Assembly: GCF_964204645.1 (NCBI RefSeq)
Contig: NC_134026.1
Location: 25,500,650 to 25,564,649 of the forward strand
Length of the DNA stretch: 64,000 nt
Direction: 5' to 3'
DNA from: Tubulanus polymorphus
Taxonomy: Eukaryota > Nemertea > Palaeonemertea > Tubulaniformes > Tubulanidae
The position numbers were made by a program, and so were the translations under genes. Below the pieces are notes generated by a model. It saw only the letters and a program-made list of their open reading frames with translations, did no database searches and was not told where the DNA came from. Shown piece by piece: positions 12,696 through 26,726 of the stretch; the first letter of the stretch is position 1, and every line of letters starts with the position of its first letter.

Positions 12696-13716
12696 ATGTT
12701 TAAAGAATAGATTCAATAGAAGGTGGACATATAACGTAACACCTATCTCCCTAAAAAGGATTGGTCAGAAAAAAGGTTGAAGGAGAAATTAATGGTCGGC
12801 CGCCGGCGGTGATAGAGTGGCAAATAATAAGAAGGGTGAGGGTATGGCATGGATTAGTATGTGAATTGCTTACTCGAACTGCATGTGCAATATTGGCCCC
12901 ACATTATTTGTACACAGTCACAGGCCTCAACGGCTATGACGTCGAATTTAGTTAGGCCTACATAACACAATTGAATGAACAACAAACAGCACAAAAGAAA
13001 GAACAGAGGCGATAAACACTGATTTGATATTAGAAATACACCGCTTCAATATGTACTAATAACTTACCGAATTCTAAGCATTCAATCCTTCTACCTGTAT
13101 AACTGGACGGTTTTCTATCCTATAATAACACGAACGAGAACATATTTTTTTACATTTTGACTCATTTTGAATGAAAAGCAGACAACTGGGGACATTCACA
13201 ATAAATGGACGACTTTCATTGACTCCACGCGACCTTGGAGTTGCAGCGTGTAGCAGAATCTTCTAGGGAGTTCGAATCCCATAATTCTACAATAGTTTTG
13301 AAAATGTCTATTCGTTGAATGACATCATAGTATTTGAATGTGAGATCACGCGCTTTAAGACATTATAAAACGTACTCCATAGAATTAATTTTCTTAATGG
13401 CGCATTAACGAAGGTTGATGGATTTTCATTGCAATATCATAACCAACTGTACGTAGGCCGTGAATAAAGCTCCAGGACGAGACTATTTGAAACCTATCTT
13501 GTTAATCAAACGTTCCGGCACCGCAGTAATCTACTCTAATTGTCGCTTGAATATGAATCTTCAGTTGTCAGCACAAATTTAGATTACACGTAGAGGTTTC
13601 AGTCATTAGTCACAGTTAAACCGCAATTTTAATACATTTTGCCGCGCCTGGAGAGTACAAGCGCGCCACCGGGCCCCACTTTAATCATTGAAGAGCCGTG
13701 ATTATTTCCCCCCCAG

Positions 13717-13901
13717 GTGTAAAACAACCAGTGAAACGCGTAGTAAAAAGTGAAATTAGTAATCAGTCGCTAAAACTCAGGGGAGCACTTAGAAAACAAA
13801 ACATTGACTTTACTGTGAAAATTACCGGCTACTGGTTAAATGAAATTGAACGAACACAGAAACAGATATGGTATCAAGAGAATTATTCATCGGCAATGTA
13901 A
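13717..13901 (+). CDS. Candidate terminal exon, unassigned
   Basis: A good 3' splice site precedes this frame: a T/C-rich tract with eight consecutive C bases ends in CAG at 13714-13716. The open frame through it continues for about 61 codons, rich in lysine and glutamine (for example KQPVKRVVKSE and ERTQKQIWYQ), and ends with tandem stops TAA TAA at 13899-13904. An AATAAA polyadenylation hexamer at 13903-13908 overlaps the second stop. Acceptor, frame and poly(A) signal together look like a last exon, but the protein is not recognised and the upstream exon was not found. Chance association is quite possible. Confidence 0.22.
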
Positions 13902-13919
13902 TAATAAAATTACTCCTCT

Positions 13920-16900
13920 GTTTCGCGCACCTGTGTCGGTAAATGAGAAACTGTTATATATATGCAAAAATATGATATACATATATATACAAGTTTTTCA
14001 GAATTCTTCGCGGTAAGGGGCACCTAGCAGGAGGTTGACCTCGTCGCATGTTGAATCCCCTGGAACTTCTATACAACTAAGTTTAAGCAACTAGGCTTTT
14101 TTTCTGACAGAAAAGTTAGCGTTGCCCAATTTCATTGCACTTCTCAATTCGTGCGACCCTTTCAGCGAGACGGGATCGAATTATTGGCTAACAAAAACAC
14201 AGGCCATGACTTGAGATGAATAGAAGAAAATTAAATTCCAGCGCGGACACTGATTCCGTACTGGTAGAGAATCTCCAGTCAGTTCAGCGGGCGAATTTGA
14301 ATAATGCAACAAATTCCTTCGCAAATGAAACTGCATAATCCAATTTGACCGGCGCTGACCTGAGGGCCATTTTAACCACGTTATCGAGGGTTTTTAAGCT
14401 ACCGGCACGAAAACTGCGGACAATGCCACGCCAATCACGTCCAAGTCAATCAATGTGACTTTATTCCGTCCAATTTCAACCTATTGATTTTTCTCGGTGA
14501 CGGAAATTTCGGAATAGTATCGCCATATAGAAGTGGCCGTAATCGCATTGTCGCACTGGGCATTGAATAAAGCCAATCGAATATGGCCATATGTTATTTT
14601 TTACCGGTGTGCACGACTGACATCGGTGTCAGTTTCTAAGCTAATTTGTAATGGGTTGAAACAGCAGTCCATTGTGTTTTATATGCTGATTTATCTGCCT
14701 AATCAAGAGACGTCAGTGTACGTGCATTAAACTAGACCTAGTATGCAACGACACTGGCGATGATGTGTGCCGACCCCGAATCACCGAGCAGATAGGCGTG
14801 TTTGAAGGGTCCAGTCCCAGTTGACGAGATACCATTTCCAATGTCGTGTTATTCATTCAAAAACTCATATCAATTACTATACAGAAAAGTGATTCACGAA
14901 CAAAAATAGATTTATGTTCGTCAGACAAATTCACGTTTTGAAAAAAAGCTCGTCTATTTGCTCGTCGGCGCTTATTTGTGCTATTATTAAAAATCCGACA
15001 TTCGTCGACAGTTGAGCTCATTTAGTTGGTTTATATTTCTCGAATAATGAAACAATAGCTCGGTGACTAGTGCGCACTAGGGTCAAACTGCCATTGGTTT
15101 TAATGGCTTGTAATTGCAGGAAACCGTTGGAAGCCGTTTTTCCCGGAGTTCACCGACAGTCATCATCCCTCGAATGAAATAACAAATTAAAGCCAGCGAT
15201 TCGCAGCGCGAATATATTGCATTGCGTCAATAAATTCCCATCAAAACATAAATTTACACGATTGAAGCGTATGTATATAGAACATCCGACAAAATATGAA
15301 CTGTGTCATCCGAGGGCAATTTCTCTTAGTTGTGAAATACTGCTTTATAATCGAAGCTATTTCATCTGTCTGAATATAATCATGTGTTTTTTGTACTTAA
15401 TGAGTCCAGTGCTCGTCCCGATCTAAGGACTCCTAAATCTAGAATCTGGTAAAATTGAAAATGGTTTGGCGTCAAACAATGAAACAATTCTTTCCCAGTA
15501 TCAGAATTAAAAGAATTGTAGCAAGGATTCAGACGGCTTGATGTGATATCGCATTATGTATCAGAAGGCTTCAAAAATTCGAATCTTAAAACATAACTTG
15601 ACAGCGTTCTCCTGACGCCTATGGAATGTTGCTGGTCCCATGACACAAAAGGTCGTCCGAATAACATGACACCGAAAAAAAACGAATGTGCTACGTGTTT
15701 ATTTTGTGAAGTAGCGTTGGAACGATTATGTATATATAAAGTAATGAGCTTCAATTGCATCTAATCTAAATAATGTAATTACATCTGAATATGTCAATTA
15801 AACATAACATTTCCCCTATCATTAAGTATAAATACGGTCTATTATACATTCACAGACCATGGGAAAGTGTACAACAGCAATATTCCGCATGTGACCGTTA
15901 AAAATCAAAAGTGTTTACTGCTAATGAAATAGAAATTGTATTGATGTTAATGCGGTATGTTGTCGCCATTTTGTTCATTTGACAAAAAAATACCCCGACT
16001 TCTGACTGGCTCTGATCTCATCTCGTTACAGCAATGTAATCTGGTGTACTTCAACTCAATTTACCGCCTTATGGTGGCTCCATCTTTGGCGCCAAGATTC
16101 AAATGTTATCATATTCGTGTAGGGAAATACAATGCAGAGGCATTAAAACTTCAATTTCAGATTCTATTCGTTTTAGATATTCTAGATTGATTGGATGAAG
16201 TACGTGCTGCTATCGAAATAACATATATACTCAAATCTTTACTAACGTAGCGTCGATTTCAAGCTTACTCTCTGTCGAACGAGATATACGCTAACTACAG
16301 TGGCATGCAGTGTCAAACTTTGACTTGAATTCACATCAAGCATTTTCATATACCCAGCACGAAGAGAAGTGAGCGATTGTTTTTGTGTAACATACATCTA
16401 ATAATGTCATCCACAAGATCATATCGACGTGTCTCGACAGAAAAACACAAAGCTTCGGTCACTTCGCAAATAATCATAGCATTCTTTCGACTATTTAAAA
16501 TTCCACAATGCACTGACGGACAAGTCTTTGCAATTACTGTCCGGCAATGTCTTTGCTTAATATTCCAGGCAGTGGTAAGCAGATTTTCAGCTCTGGCTGG
16601 CCCCAATCACCGGGTAAATTTTATTGTTTTCCGTCCGCAGTATTGAATACCTTTGGACTGAGTGGTCATCGGCGGCGTCGTTGACATTCAACGCACATAT
16701 TTTGGAGGATTTCTACTTTTGCTTAGTTAATCAGCATGAAATTTTATTGAGGCTATGATTGTGTCCACCTGCGGATGTAATGAAGCCGAGACAGGCCGGC
16801 TGTGAATAGTGAGTGTGGACACCATCTCTCTCACCTTCGTTTTATTACCGACTCTGTGACAATATTTGAATCATGAAGTAAATTTTAAAATGTTAAGGTA

Positions 16901-19900
16901 ACATAATTTTTGAGAATTTCAATCGGAATTTAAAACTTCTTCAAATCAAAAAGATTAGCACTGTAAACATAGGATTTTTTCACCATAATGATCATTTAAT
17001 TTTTCCAATGGAAATTTTGATTTTTCAAAATTTCTTGATTGTGAGAGCATGTGACCAGTTATGTGGAATGAATAGAGAAGTGTGACTGACGTATAATTTT
17101 TGTAATCGTGGATGTACCAGAGACTACAGGCGTTAACTCGGTAATCATTTATCGTTTGGACTCGAGAGAGAAATAGCAGTTCATCAAAGCTTGAGGTCAG
17201 TGTGAGATGTGTTTTTATTCAATGCTTCATCCCGATCAGTCCGCTGTCAATATAATTCACGCCTTCGTCGTCGAATCTTGTGCTTTTAAGCCTGACGAGT
17301 TTTTTGATCAAAGTGCTATGTAACTTCATTGTGATTTTCCCGCGATCTCTCCCGTTGACGAGATCGTTTCAGCCGACCAGAAATAAGACGAAAAATCCAA
17401 TATTGAGAAAGTTCTTTATTCCCCGATGTCCGGAGATACCTGTAATCTAAAAATGACCAACGCTGTAATTTAGAAAATTGCTCCTGACAGCGGACGAAGT
17501 GAAATTACATTAGAATAGCCTTTCGCGGTCCAGCGTTGGAACTTGTCTGGACACTGCCGATAGCCAATCATCGCCGAGGCGCGTAAGCTGATGGAAAAAT
17601 AATAAATCGGTTGCCGAGCAACGCGCGATAGATCCAAACTGAACTGGACAGCGAATGAGATGAAGATAAAATTTTAGCCGACCTTAATAATTTGACATGT
17701 GATAGCACAATATGGTCGAGAATCGAGTGGAATCACATTCCCAACCACTGCTCCAATTACGTGATCGATTATCCGAAGAGAGGATGAGGAAGTAGTCCAA
17801 GACCGAGTAGAACTCGTACTTTTAATTCGGCGCTAAAGCTTTCGGTCGTCGGAATCTCAATTTTTCCCAATCGGGTATGTTCTTCCGGAGGTTGGGCCTG
17901 AAATGTTGTTTTTATTCGCGCGCTCGATAGAAATTGCGCCGTGCCGGTGAATCAATACTTGGCGCGAGCAAAGATAAAAATCGTTCCAAGCGAAAAATTC
18001 CGGATTTTCGCAGCCGGGCGATCGATATGGGATTTCTGCATTCTAATTCGATTTGCCACAAAATAGACGACTGTTTCTCTCACGGCACGTCTCCATTAAA
18101 TACACGGTCAGTACCGTCCACACCATCCGCGTGTATTATAATTTAATTCATCGCAGACATGCTGAACAAGCCGCGAAAACCGGACATTAGGTTTGTTTAC
18201 GACACCGGTAGGTCCTATCTATTAGCATCCCCTGAAAGCATTCCTAACCAGGCTTTTAGCCGGGCTAAATAATGAATGAAGATTTCACCAGTTTGACCAT
18301 TAAAGCATATTTATGTTCGTGGTCAGACTAACCACAAAATACTGCAAACGATTTAGCATTCGCGTCGGGAATATGTAATGGGCACTCTAGAAGATTGAAA
18401 TTGAAAATCCGCGCAATAAAACGCGCGCGCGTAACCATCATACATCTTATTCAAATTAGTATTCGTTCATTTCTTCTTGATAACACTCTGAATGACTGCA
18501 GGTGCAGGCTCTTGCAAAGAAACCTACTGGAGTTCAAAAGTATTATCGATACTTCTACAATTACAAAACGAATTTCACTTTTTTCTAGTTCGAGGTCATC
18601 CTCGAATTGGATGTTCTATTCACGAGGACCGTGAATTCCTTAATACCCTATTCTACGAAAACAAACGTAGAAGGTAAACATCTGGTACGAATCTATTCTG
18701 AAAAAAGGATTGTATCCAATATAGATATAAAATATACATGTTTTAAGGGTATTTTGCTAGTGCTCTCGTCATCGGGTCGTCTCGTGTTACTGCTCAGTAA
18801 GCAGATCAGGTCCGTCGCATATATATCATTTCATATCTGTCCACTTCAATGGCAAAAGGACAGTGTTTTTCATTTGCTAACTTCATATGTTGATAACTTG
18901 GCCGCGTACTGCGAATAAGCAATTGCCGTCTTTTTTGTTCGCCTCTTTCAAGTATCCGTTTTCGTTTCCGCCAATTTTGTCGATGAGGTCGAATGAAACT
19001 GGTCACTGTTCCGTCACGTTTATAGCTAAACCTGCATGACCATAACCCGTCACATGCAGTTGAATTATTTCCTTGATGTATATATACAACAAATTGGCAA
19101 GTTTTGATTATCATATTTTGCCAATTTAGACTTTGTCGCCGACGGTAACCCGTACAGCGATTGAAGTCCACCGTGTAGCTGGTCGTGACAAGGTACTGGC
19201 CAATTCCCCGCGGATTAAAATATATGGAAAAACACAGACATGGTCAGCATGTCCTCTGTTCACGACACCGAGACGAGATTGCTATCATTATATTCAGTGT
19301 GATTTATTGTTTCGAAGTTTCCGTATAAGATATCTTCTTATATAACGAGCGGCATCGTTCGAGCAATCGGTTGAGATATGAGAAACCTTCACCATGAAGC
19401 TATAAAAATAACAAAACACTCATAAATACACGATAGTCTTGATGAATCGTTGGCAATCAGTTCTAATTCTTTACATTCACATTTTGACTAAAAGCTTGAA
19501 TTAATCAAACTCGATTCATCAAACATGCATGTACCTCCATAGAGATCTTCTTTAAAAAAAGAAAAAGATTACAAAATGAAATGGAAAACTAACAATTATT
19601 ACTAGCACCAGTGACTCTGGTTTATCACAAAATTTCCTTCACCCTTTTATTAGAAATATATAGCGATGAGCGGTAAAAATGAAACGTGCATGCCATCAGG
19701 AACACTCTAAGGGATAATCTGCTTATTAATCATAGTCTTTCTAGAATATTTGTCACTGAACATTTTATTACGGCGACCGTGTTTTTGTGAGCATATTCGT
19801 GCTCGCCATTCTTTTGACCATCAAAGTTTAATACCGTCCGGTCGATGCTCGTATACTTTGAAGTCAGAAAATCAGTTTTGCTGGTGCATTAATTCTCAGC

Positions 19901-22900
19901 TCCTGGGAATCTGTCTTTGAAGCGAATAAAGCTTCTTTTTGCTGCGTACTTGACCAATGCCCATCACGTCCGCGTCGCGCTATTATAAACATTAATTATA
20001 AATTTCATATATCACCCGGCTTTATGGCATCCGGCGAAGCTATTCCAAATATCCCGTATTGAATGTGCTTTGAACAGACGGCAGAATGAGTTATTCGCGA
20101 AGGGCATTTCGATCTCGAGAACTGGACAACTTAGCCGACAAATAAATTTTCTTGAAAGCCGATATGGCGTTTCTTGAAGAAAGAAAGAATGTGAAGTGAG
20201 CTGGCCGACATATATTTATAACTCACCGCAACGAGCTGGTATTTGATAACTAGCTGACATATTTCAGTCAGCGTTCCTTATCATCGACTATTTATTACTC
20301 ACCATCAATTCTGAATATGAAAACAGCTTTTTATCGTTAAAACGATTTTATAAGTTGTAATTGAAAAATAGATATTTTGGCGTATGTCGAGTGCTTTAAA
20401 AATAAGATGTGCGTATAAAGATTGCCGAGAAAATTTTGTACAGGAAAAATACTCGGGGCTGTGAAAGCTTGCAGAATTCTTCTTTAAAATATGCAGCTAC
20501 GTGGATCGAAACGGTAGGAAAAGATGAGTCAGATATTGCCTGAAATTGACCGGTAGTGGACTGTCCGTGTGCTTGGAGCTTCTTCGGAAATGGAACATCC
20601 TTTTAATCTGATTAAACCATGTCGTGATTTTGGACAATGTCGTTTGAGAGTAATCGCGCAAAATGAGGTGGACGTGAACTTCAAACATAGTGCGACGTCG
20701 ATTCGGAGCTACTATGAAAGATGGACTCTTAATGACCAGACAGATACATCACTACACGAACTGCGCTCAAATTCTTAAAGGATATAAAAGATTCCCATTA
20801 TCACGCTTATCGTGAACTCACCAGGTTCAATTTCGGCAGTATGCTTAAATCCAAAGTGCCAATTCGATGGAAGATTTTAAATATCAATTTTGCGTCGAAA
20901 AGAAGTAGAATATACATAGAATATACTTTAAAAGCAACATCCTCTACTGCTATAGGAATCTATATTCAATTATGCATTCAATGGATAGTTCCGAATTCTT
21001 GGTTATCGGTATGAATTTTATCAAAATCACATCGCACACCGAAAGATGTCAACGCCTTTGACTCGTTCTTGCCGTACAGGATCCCCTCTAGGTATTCGAT
21101 TCACGAAACCGTTTGTCCACGAAGTATATGGTAAACATGAAAACGAAAAGAATAATGTCAAAGAGCATCGAAGAAATAATAATTACCCGTGATCAAAGCA
21201 ATGTGAATAAACATAAAATCTCGAGAAAAACTGTCCACTGCATGGATTATCCATTTGTTGGCCATTAACGCTTAGACCGGCATTGGCCAGCTGAGATTAC
21301 ACAAACCAGATTCTACGAAATGGAGAAAGCGCGCATTATTCTCTAATAGGATTCGGACTCGGCGGGAAAGATTACTCCTCAACGACCAACGAGGGGAGAA
21401 GTCAAATTAAGCACGCCTGTCCAGTTAATCGCGGAGATGGGTAACAATTGTCAATATACCTTGTGAAATATAGGATGGGCTCGGATAGTCGTTATTTGGC
21501 TATAGATAACCATGTAGTTGAAACGGTGAAATCGACGCCTCGCGTCGTTTTGACGTTTCATCCGCATAAGTTCATCCCCGTCGACAAAGATGGATTCACT
21601 GATCTGAAAATGAAAACTGCAACATATGTTTTCTGTCGCATAAAATACAGACATTTTCTCCTTCTGAAGTGCAAATACTCGGTTTTATATATTGTATTGC
21701 AGGCGACGGTTGAAGTACACTTAATTATCTTTTTTGTCAAGAGCCGAGGACTGTTGACTCGTTTCATGAATATTTAATCGAAGGAAATGGTGTCCACCTT
21801 TGGCCATTACAATGGCCATTACTGGCGGCGGACCGCTGGGGTACACTTCGTTTTCTGATGACCAAACATTAAAAGCGACTTTATGCAGTGTGAAAGTGAC
21901 TCAAGGTTGGAAATGGACGGTCAAACATCATGCACACACGAGCGGGCACATCATGGTTAAGCAAAACCCAATCTTAGATATAAGCATATACAGCTTCGTA
22001 AATTGACCCGATACTTCTTTTTTAGAACTAGATGACATCTTAGGTTATATCATTTTATGAGAATTTCATAGCGTATCAATCGCTTGACTAACAAATCTCA
22101 TCAGCCTTAAATATTGACTGAGTCCAAATAACAGATACAGTAAATACCAATATCCGAAAAATGACGAACTGAACTACTAACAAAGAACGCGTTCGTATTT
22201 TGGGACGCAAATGAAGAAAAGAAAATTAATTGCGATCGCAGTTCAATAAACGGACAGCCCAAAAAACATTTGAGTATTTATTACAAGGGGATTTATCTTG
22301 TCCGGCAACGGCTATCTATCATTGCGCGATGACCAATTGCGGCTTAAACAACATCTCACGAGACAGTGTCCCCGGGGAGTGTCCAGTTCATTTTCTTCAC
22401 CGCTGTTTTTCGCGAATACAATACATTACGTCATTAAATATGGACAAGTCGGTGTCCGCTATAAACCGATCAAAACAATGCCGCATGTTAATCTTTTCGA
22501 TTACCGCAGATCATCTTTGCGCATTGGTGATCGTCGATTCTCATAAAGTCTTAATAACGTCTCAAGCGATGAAGCTTTTCCCCAGTTAACCAATGACCAT
22601 TAACTACTACTGCAGGTTTCCGCGGATTTCGCAGCGTCGATTTTTGACCGAATCTTCGAATAGGCCTAAACATACAAATTCAGAAATTATATAATGATTC
22701 GATATTTGTTCGTATAGTTTATTCACACGGGATGGAATAAGTTCGTGATACTGTCAGAAGCAGAACTCTGCAAGTGATTATTTGAAATCCTGATTGTAGA
22801 AAAAGCTTATCACGAGTAAAAAAATCATCTTCGTGGCCGCATTGTTCTCATCCGTACGACATTTTTCATCGAGAACCTTTCACTCGATGTTCAACACGTC

Positions 22901-25900
22901 TCGTGGGCATTCGGTATCGATCTAGCGTTTGAGCGAAGAGTTTGACAAATGAAGCGATAGAAATCACACAGTAAATTTCACTCGACAAGTTGAAAAATCA
23001 TTAAATAAATGAATAGCGCAAGGTTTCCTTGTTTCACGGGATAGAACTTCATCAACGATAGTCGTCGCCTCCTCGCTCGGGGAAATCGATTTCATCGGTT
23101 TCCCTTCTACCTTACAAAAAAACTATGCGAATCTGTTCTAGGACGCGCAACATCAGGTCTCTGTGACAAAAAGTCTAGAAGAGATGACTTAACTTCTTTT
23201 ATCTTTTTTCTTCTGGTATTCTTTTTTATTCCACAGTAAAAAAACCCAGGCCTCGCTGTAGGTCTACACTACGCAATCCCATTAAGAACATGTAAGTGAA
23301 ATTGCAAGACAACGTGACCACACACATGTGGAATTATCAGACCTCCTTTTACTTGTATACGTTTATATACCTGAATACTCGTATTTCTATTCTAGCAATA
23401 TATAACAATATTGTTTGCGATATTTGCAGTGACAAAATTGTAACATTTTCAGAGTATGACATCAAATATTCATGGAAACCATGTCCATCTTCGTTATCGT
23501 AAAGGCGCACAATGGTCAATCCCATGGCGTTTATCGGAATAGAAGATGTGAACTGAAATATACCATTGTGTAATAACGGATCGCGTGAAAATATTAGGAT
23601 AACCGAACAACTTTTAGTGTAAAAAAGAGGGCAATCCAAAGTTTTTGCCAGGTAATAGATTGACCATGCGGCGGTTCTTAAGAAATGGCTCTAGTTACAA
23701 GAAGGCTGAATTGTTGAACAGCTTTGGCCTAAAATAAAAAGGAAATGCCTTGAAATCTTGAAACTCTACACTAGAGAATCATGTCGTCCCTTCAGCATAA
23801 GAAGTACAAGACAGAAAGTTTTATTTATATCTTCTGTTCTTTATTAATAATCCTTTTGATATCAGTTACCATTCGCAAACTTTCCCAAAACCTTCAAATA
23901 TTCATAAGAACTAAACAAAGGTCTGAAGTCGCTGATATTTTGTTTAAGAAGAAGAACTCCAAATTATCTCCCACCATTCGGCACTCAGCCTGAAAATAAA
24001 ATAATTTCATCGATAAACAAGGAGTGTAATTTAGTCGAGTGCCAGTTGTTTAACGGTTCCATCATCGAAAAAAATGTTACATGCATATGATTGAATAATT
24101 TATAAAGGTCTATTCCCAATGAGTCAACCGCGTGGTCAGTTATTGCTGAAGTAAAAAGCCATCAGTCGCATTACATATTCGAATCATGAAATTAATTGCA
24201 TACAAAGTTAATAAGGCGAGTCGATTTAGTACAGAGCGAAGGGGTATTTTTCACCTTTTTGAGAGGTATATTCAATCAAGGCGAACCGTCTGAAGTGTAG
24301 GATCGACAAACACTCCACCACAAACCCGGCAATGGGCTACTAAACTCCATGTAGCGACTTGAGCAAAATTTAAGTGCTGTCAGAAGGAAGAAGCCTCTCC
24401 AGGCCGGCCAGAGGAAACTGAATTCAGTCAACAGCTTTTAGCTGGATTAATGGTCAAACGACGGGTTCATTTATGGCGAGTGACTTTGACGAGGTGTAAT
24501 GGCATTTTTCAGAAAAATTATGGGCTTTTCACAGCAAAATCTACAGGGATAAAATGGAATGGCTTGATAAGGGGCTCTTGAGGTTCCATACGGCAATAAA
24601 AATTTCCTGGCTCGATGACCAACTGAATAAACACCTCTGCAAATGACGCTATCAATACATAGACATGATGGCACGCATGCTAAAGACGTGTTCGACTACT
24701 TCACGCATAAATGTTTCTCGGTTTTCTTGCATGACTAGAATTTTACAGTCGCAAACACCGCCGGTCAGTTTATAATGTATGTTACAATAGAAAGACAATC
24801 GCAGCTTCACGAGCAGCGTGACTTCGACGAAAAGGGATGAACTAATATACACGAGATATTAAAATCACAAAAGTACCATCAATCTAGATAACCCATATCC
24901 CCCAAGTCATTAGCGCGACCTAGCCTAAACATACTGCGCATCGGCATTCCATTAGATCCGAGCTAAATCTCACGAATGATTTCACTTCCTGATTGTAACG
25001 ATTTTTATGATAAATAGTTCTTCACAAAACTATTTAAAAAGGTCATATTATTCATACGACGGCCGAAATAGAAACTGAAATCTTTAGCGAGCGCCGCATG
25101 AAGGGAAGAGATTTTAAAAGAGAATGATTAATGTTACTGGTCACGATGATAATGATAAATGTACGGAGATGGACTTAAATGCCAACGGACACTGGGGATG
25201 GACGATGGTTCTTTTGATCTGAGCACTGATTGAATTTTATCTATTTCATGATGATCTACGCCAGCGGTGCGAATGAAATTCACCCAATGGTCATTACGGC
25301 AACGCTGGAAAAATGATGAACGATGCCAGGTGAGCCGGAAGACATAATGCACTCGCCTATTGGAATTCTGTGAAATACAATTGACCATAAAAATGGATGC
25401 CCACTCGCATGAAATATACATGCGCAAATATTTCTTTCTGGAAATCTCCAGTAAAGTATCCGCGTAAGATTCATTCACGGACAAATGAAAAAAATGCTGA
25501 TATTAATCCCAACTTTATATCAAATTCGCTTAATATGCAATGCGACCATGCGACGTTATATTTTTTAGTCGGGTTAATCTTCATATTGCTCCTGGTCGTT
25601 TAGCTGTCCGATCACATCAATTTGGCTACGATGGTCAGATTTGACCCAATGATTACGCTGTAATTACATCAGAACTGACCGGGCTAAGGTTTATCAACAG
25701 ATCCCCGCAGTCGCGCGACTAAAAGATACCCGCGTAAATATTATTGAAATGATCCTCCACGTCAAGCAATTCATCTCGGACTCTTGATAAACACGATAAC
25801 CGCACTCACTATATTTTAGAGTGACCAAGAATTTATCTTGATGGACAACATTTCACGAAGACGATTATATTTATTAGGGATCGCCACAGATAAGAAAATC

Positions 25901-26700
25901 CATTTGCATAACGAATGTAGCTAATTTTGCGTGTACGAACGAACGTATTGATTACGTTAAAAACGAGCGTCCAGCAATTATAGTCTTTCACTGTATCGAG
26001 TATGACGTCCACTTAGACCCATTTCTACACTGCCAAAGGACCCAATCCAACTGCAACTGATTTCATTTGAAGTGGCCGCTTTGGTGCAAATAAATATATC
26101 ATATGTCCGGCTTGAGACGAAATGTACGGTCATCGTTGGAATCTTAAAATTATTGTCAATTTACGTGCGCGGTACTTGGCATGAAAAATTACCGCGTCTG
26201 AAATTATTTCATTTGTCAGATGTTTGACAAGGACGCGATCAGATGACCAGTGAAGTGGGCATTTTGATAACGCAATTTGTCAAGTTAGCGGGCGTCAATG
26301 GCGTACACAGGCGTACACATTTCGCGCTGATGAAATCTCGCGTCGCCTAATGGCAAATATCGCACGGAAAAGTTTTCACGACAAATGAAATGTAATGCGA
26401 GGAATCTCGCTTTTCCATCAGTCGTATAGGTCACGATAACTACAGTCAGCGATAAAAATTAGCAGTACTTTATGCTGGTACTGTATCTTTCATCAAAGAA
26501 GGATGGATCAAAGACTTTGAACGACGCGGATAAGTTTTTTACTTTACGAATATTCTCTTCATTTTCTATTGTATCGTCGACGATAGAAAAACAAAAAGTA
26601 ATTCAAGAAATCGTCGCAACAGCGGCCGACAAACTACTATCAGATCGCGTTAGTGAAACCCTTGTCAGTAGATGATAAATAACTAAACGCTGGGTTTGGT
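13920..26700. other. Gene desert with possible regulatory patches
   Basis: No supported gene. Open frames of up to 119 codons (18806-19171 minus and 22230-22589 plus are typical) lack domains and have no convincing splice context. GC- and CpG-richer stretches occur, for example about 17.2-17.8 kb. TGGTCA/TGACCA is frequent between 17 and 25.8 kb. These are candidate cis-regulatory intervals only. TA-rich runs lie near 13.96 kb. Confidence 0.55.
21801..21822. repeat. 12-nt period duplication of TGGCCATTAC
   Basis: TGGCCATTAC occurs at 21801-21810 and 21813-21822. The word resembles the TGGTCATT words common in this window. Confidence 0.7.
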
Positions 26701-26705
26701 TTCTA

Positions 26706-26726
26706 CAGCAGCAGCAGCAGCAGCAG
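26706..26726. repeat. (CAG)7 microsatellite
   Basis: Seven uninterrupted CAG units. On the minus strand they give a poly-leucine end to an 86-codon frame (26703-26963), which I regard as a by-product of the repeat. Confidence 0.9.

Noticed and set aside
13225-13292. Possible tRNA: GAGTTCGAATCCC resembles a B box
   Set aside because: The T-stem pairs only three bases in the required register, no A box lies at the right distance, and no acceptor stem forms.
23781-23993. 70-codon plus-strand frame with a possible membrane helix (about residues 14-31)
   Set aside because: Hydrophobic stretches are common in random T-rich frames, and no promoter or splice signals support it.
25134-25484. 116-codon minus-strand frame
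   Set aside because: No domain and no splice signals.
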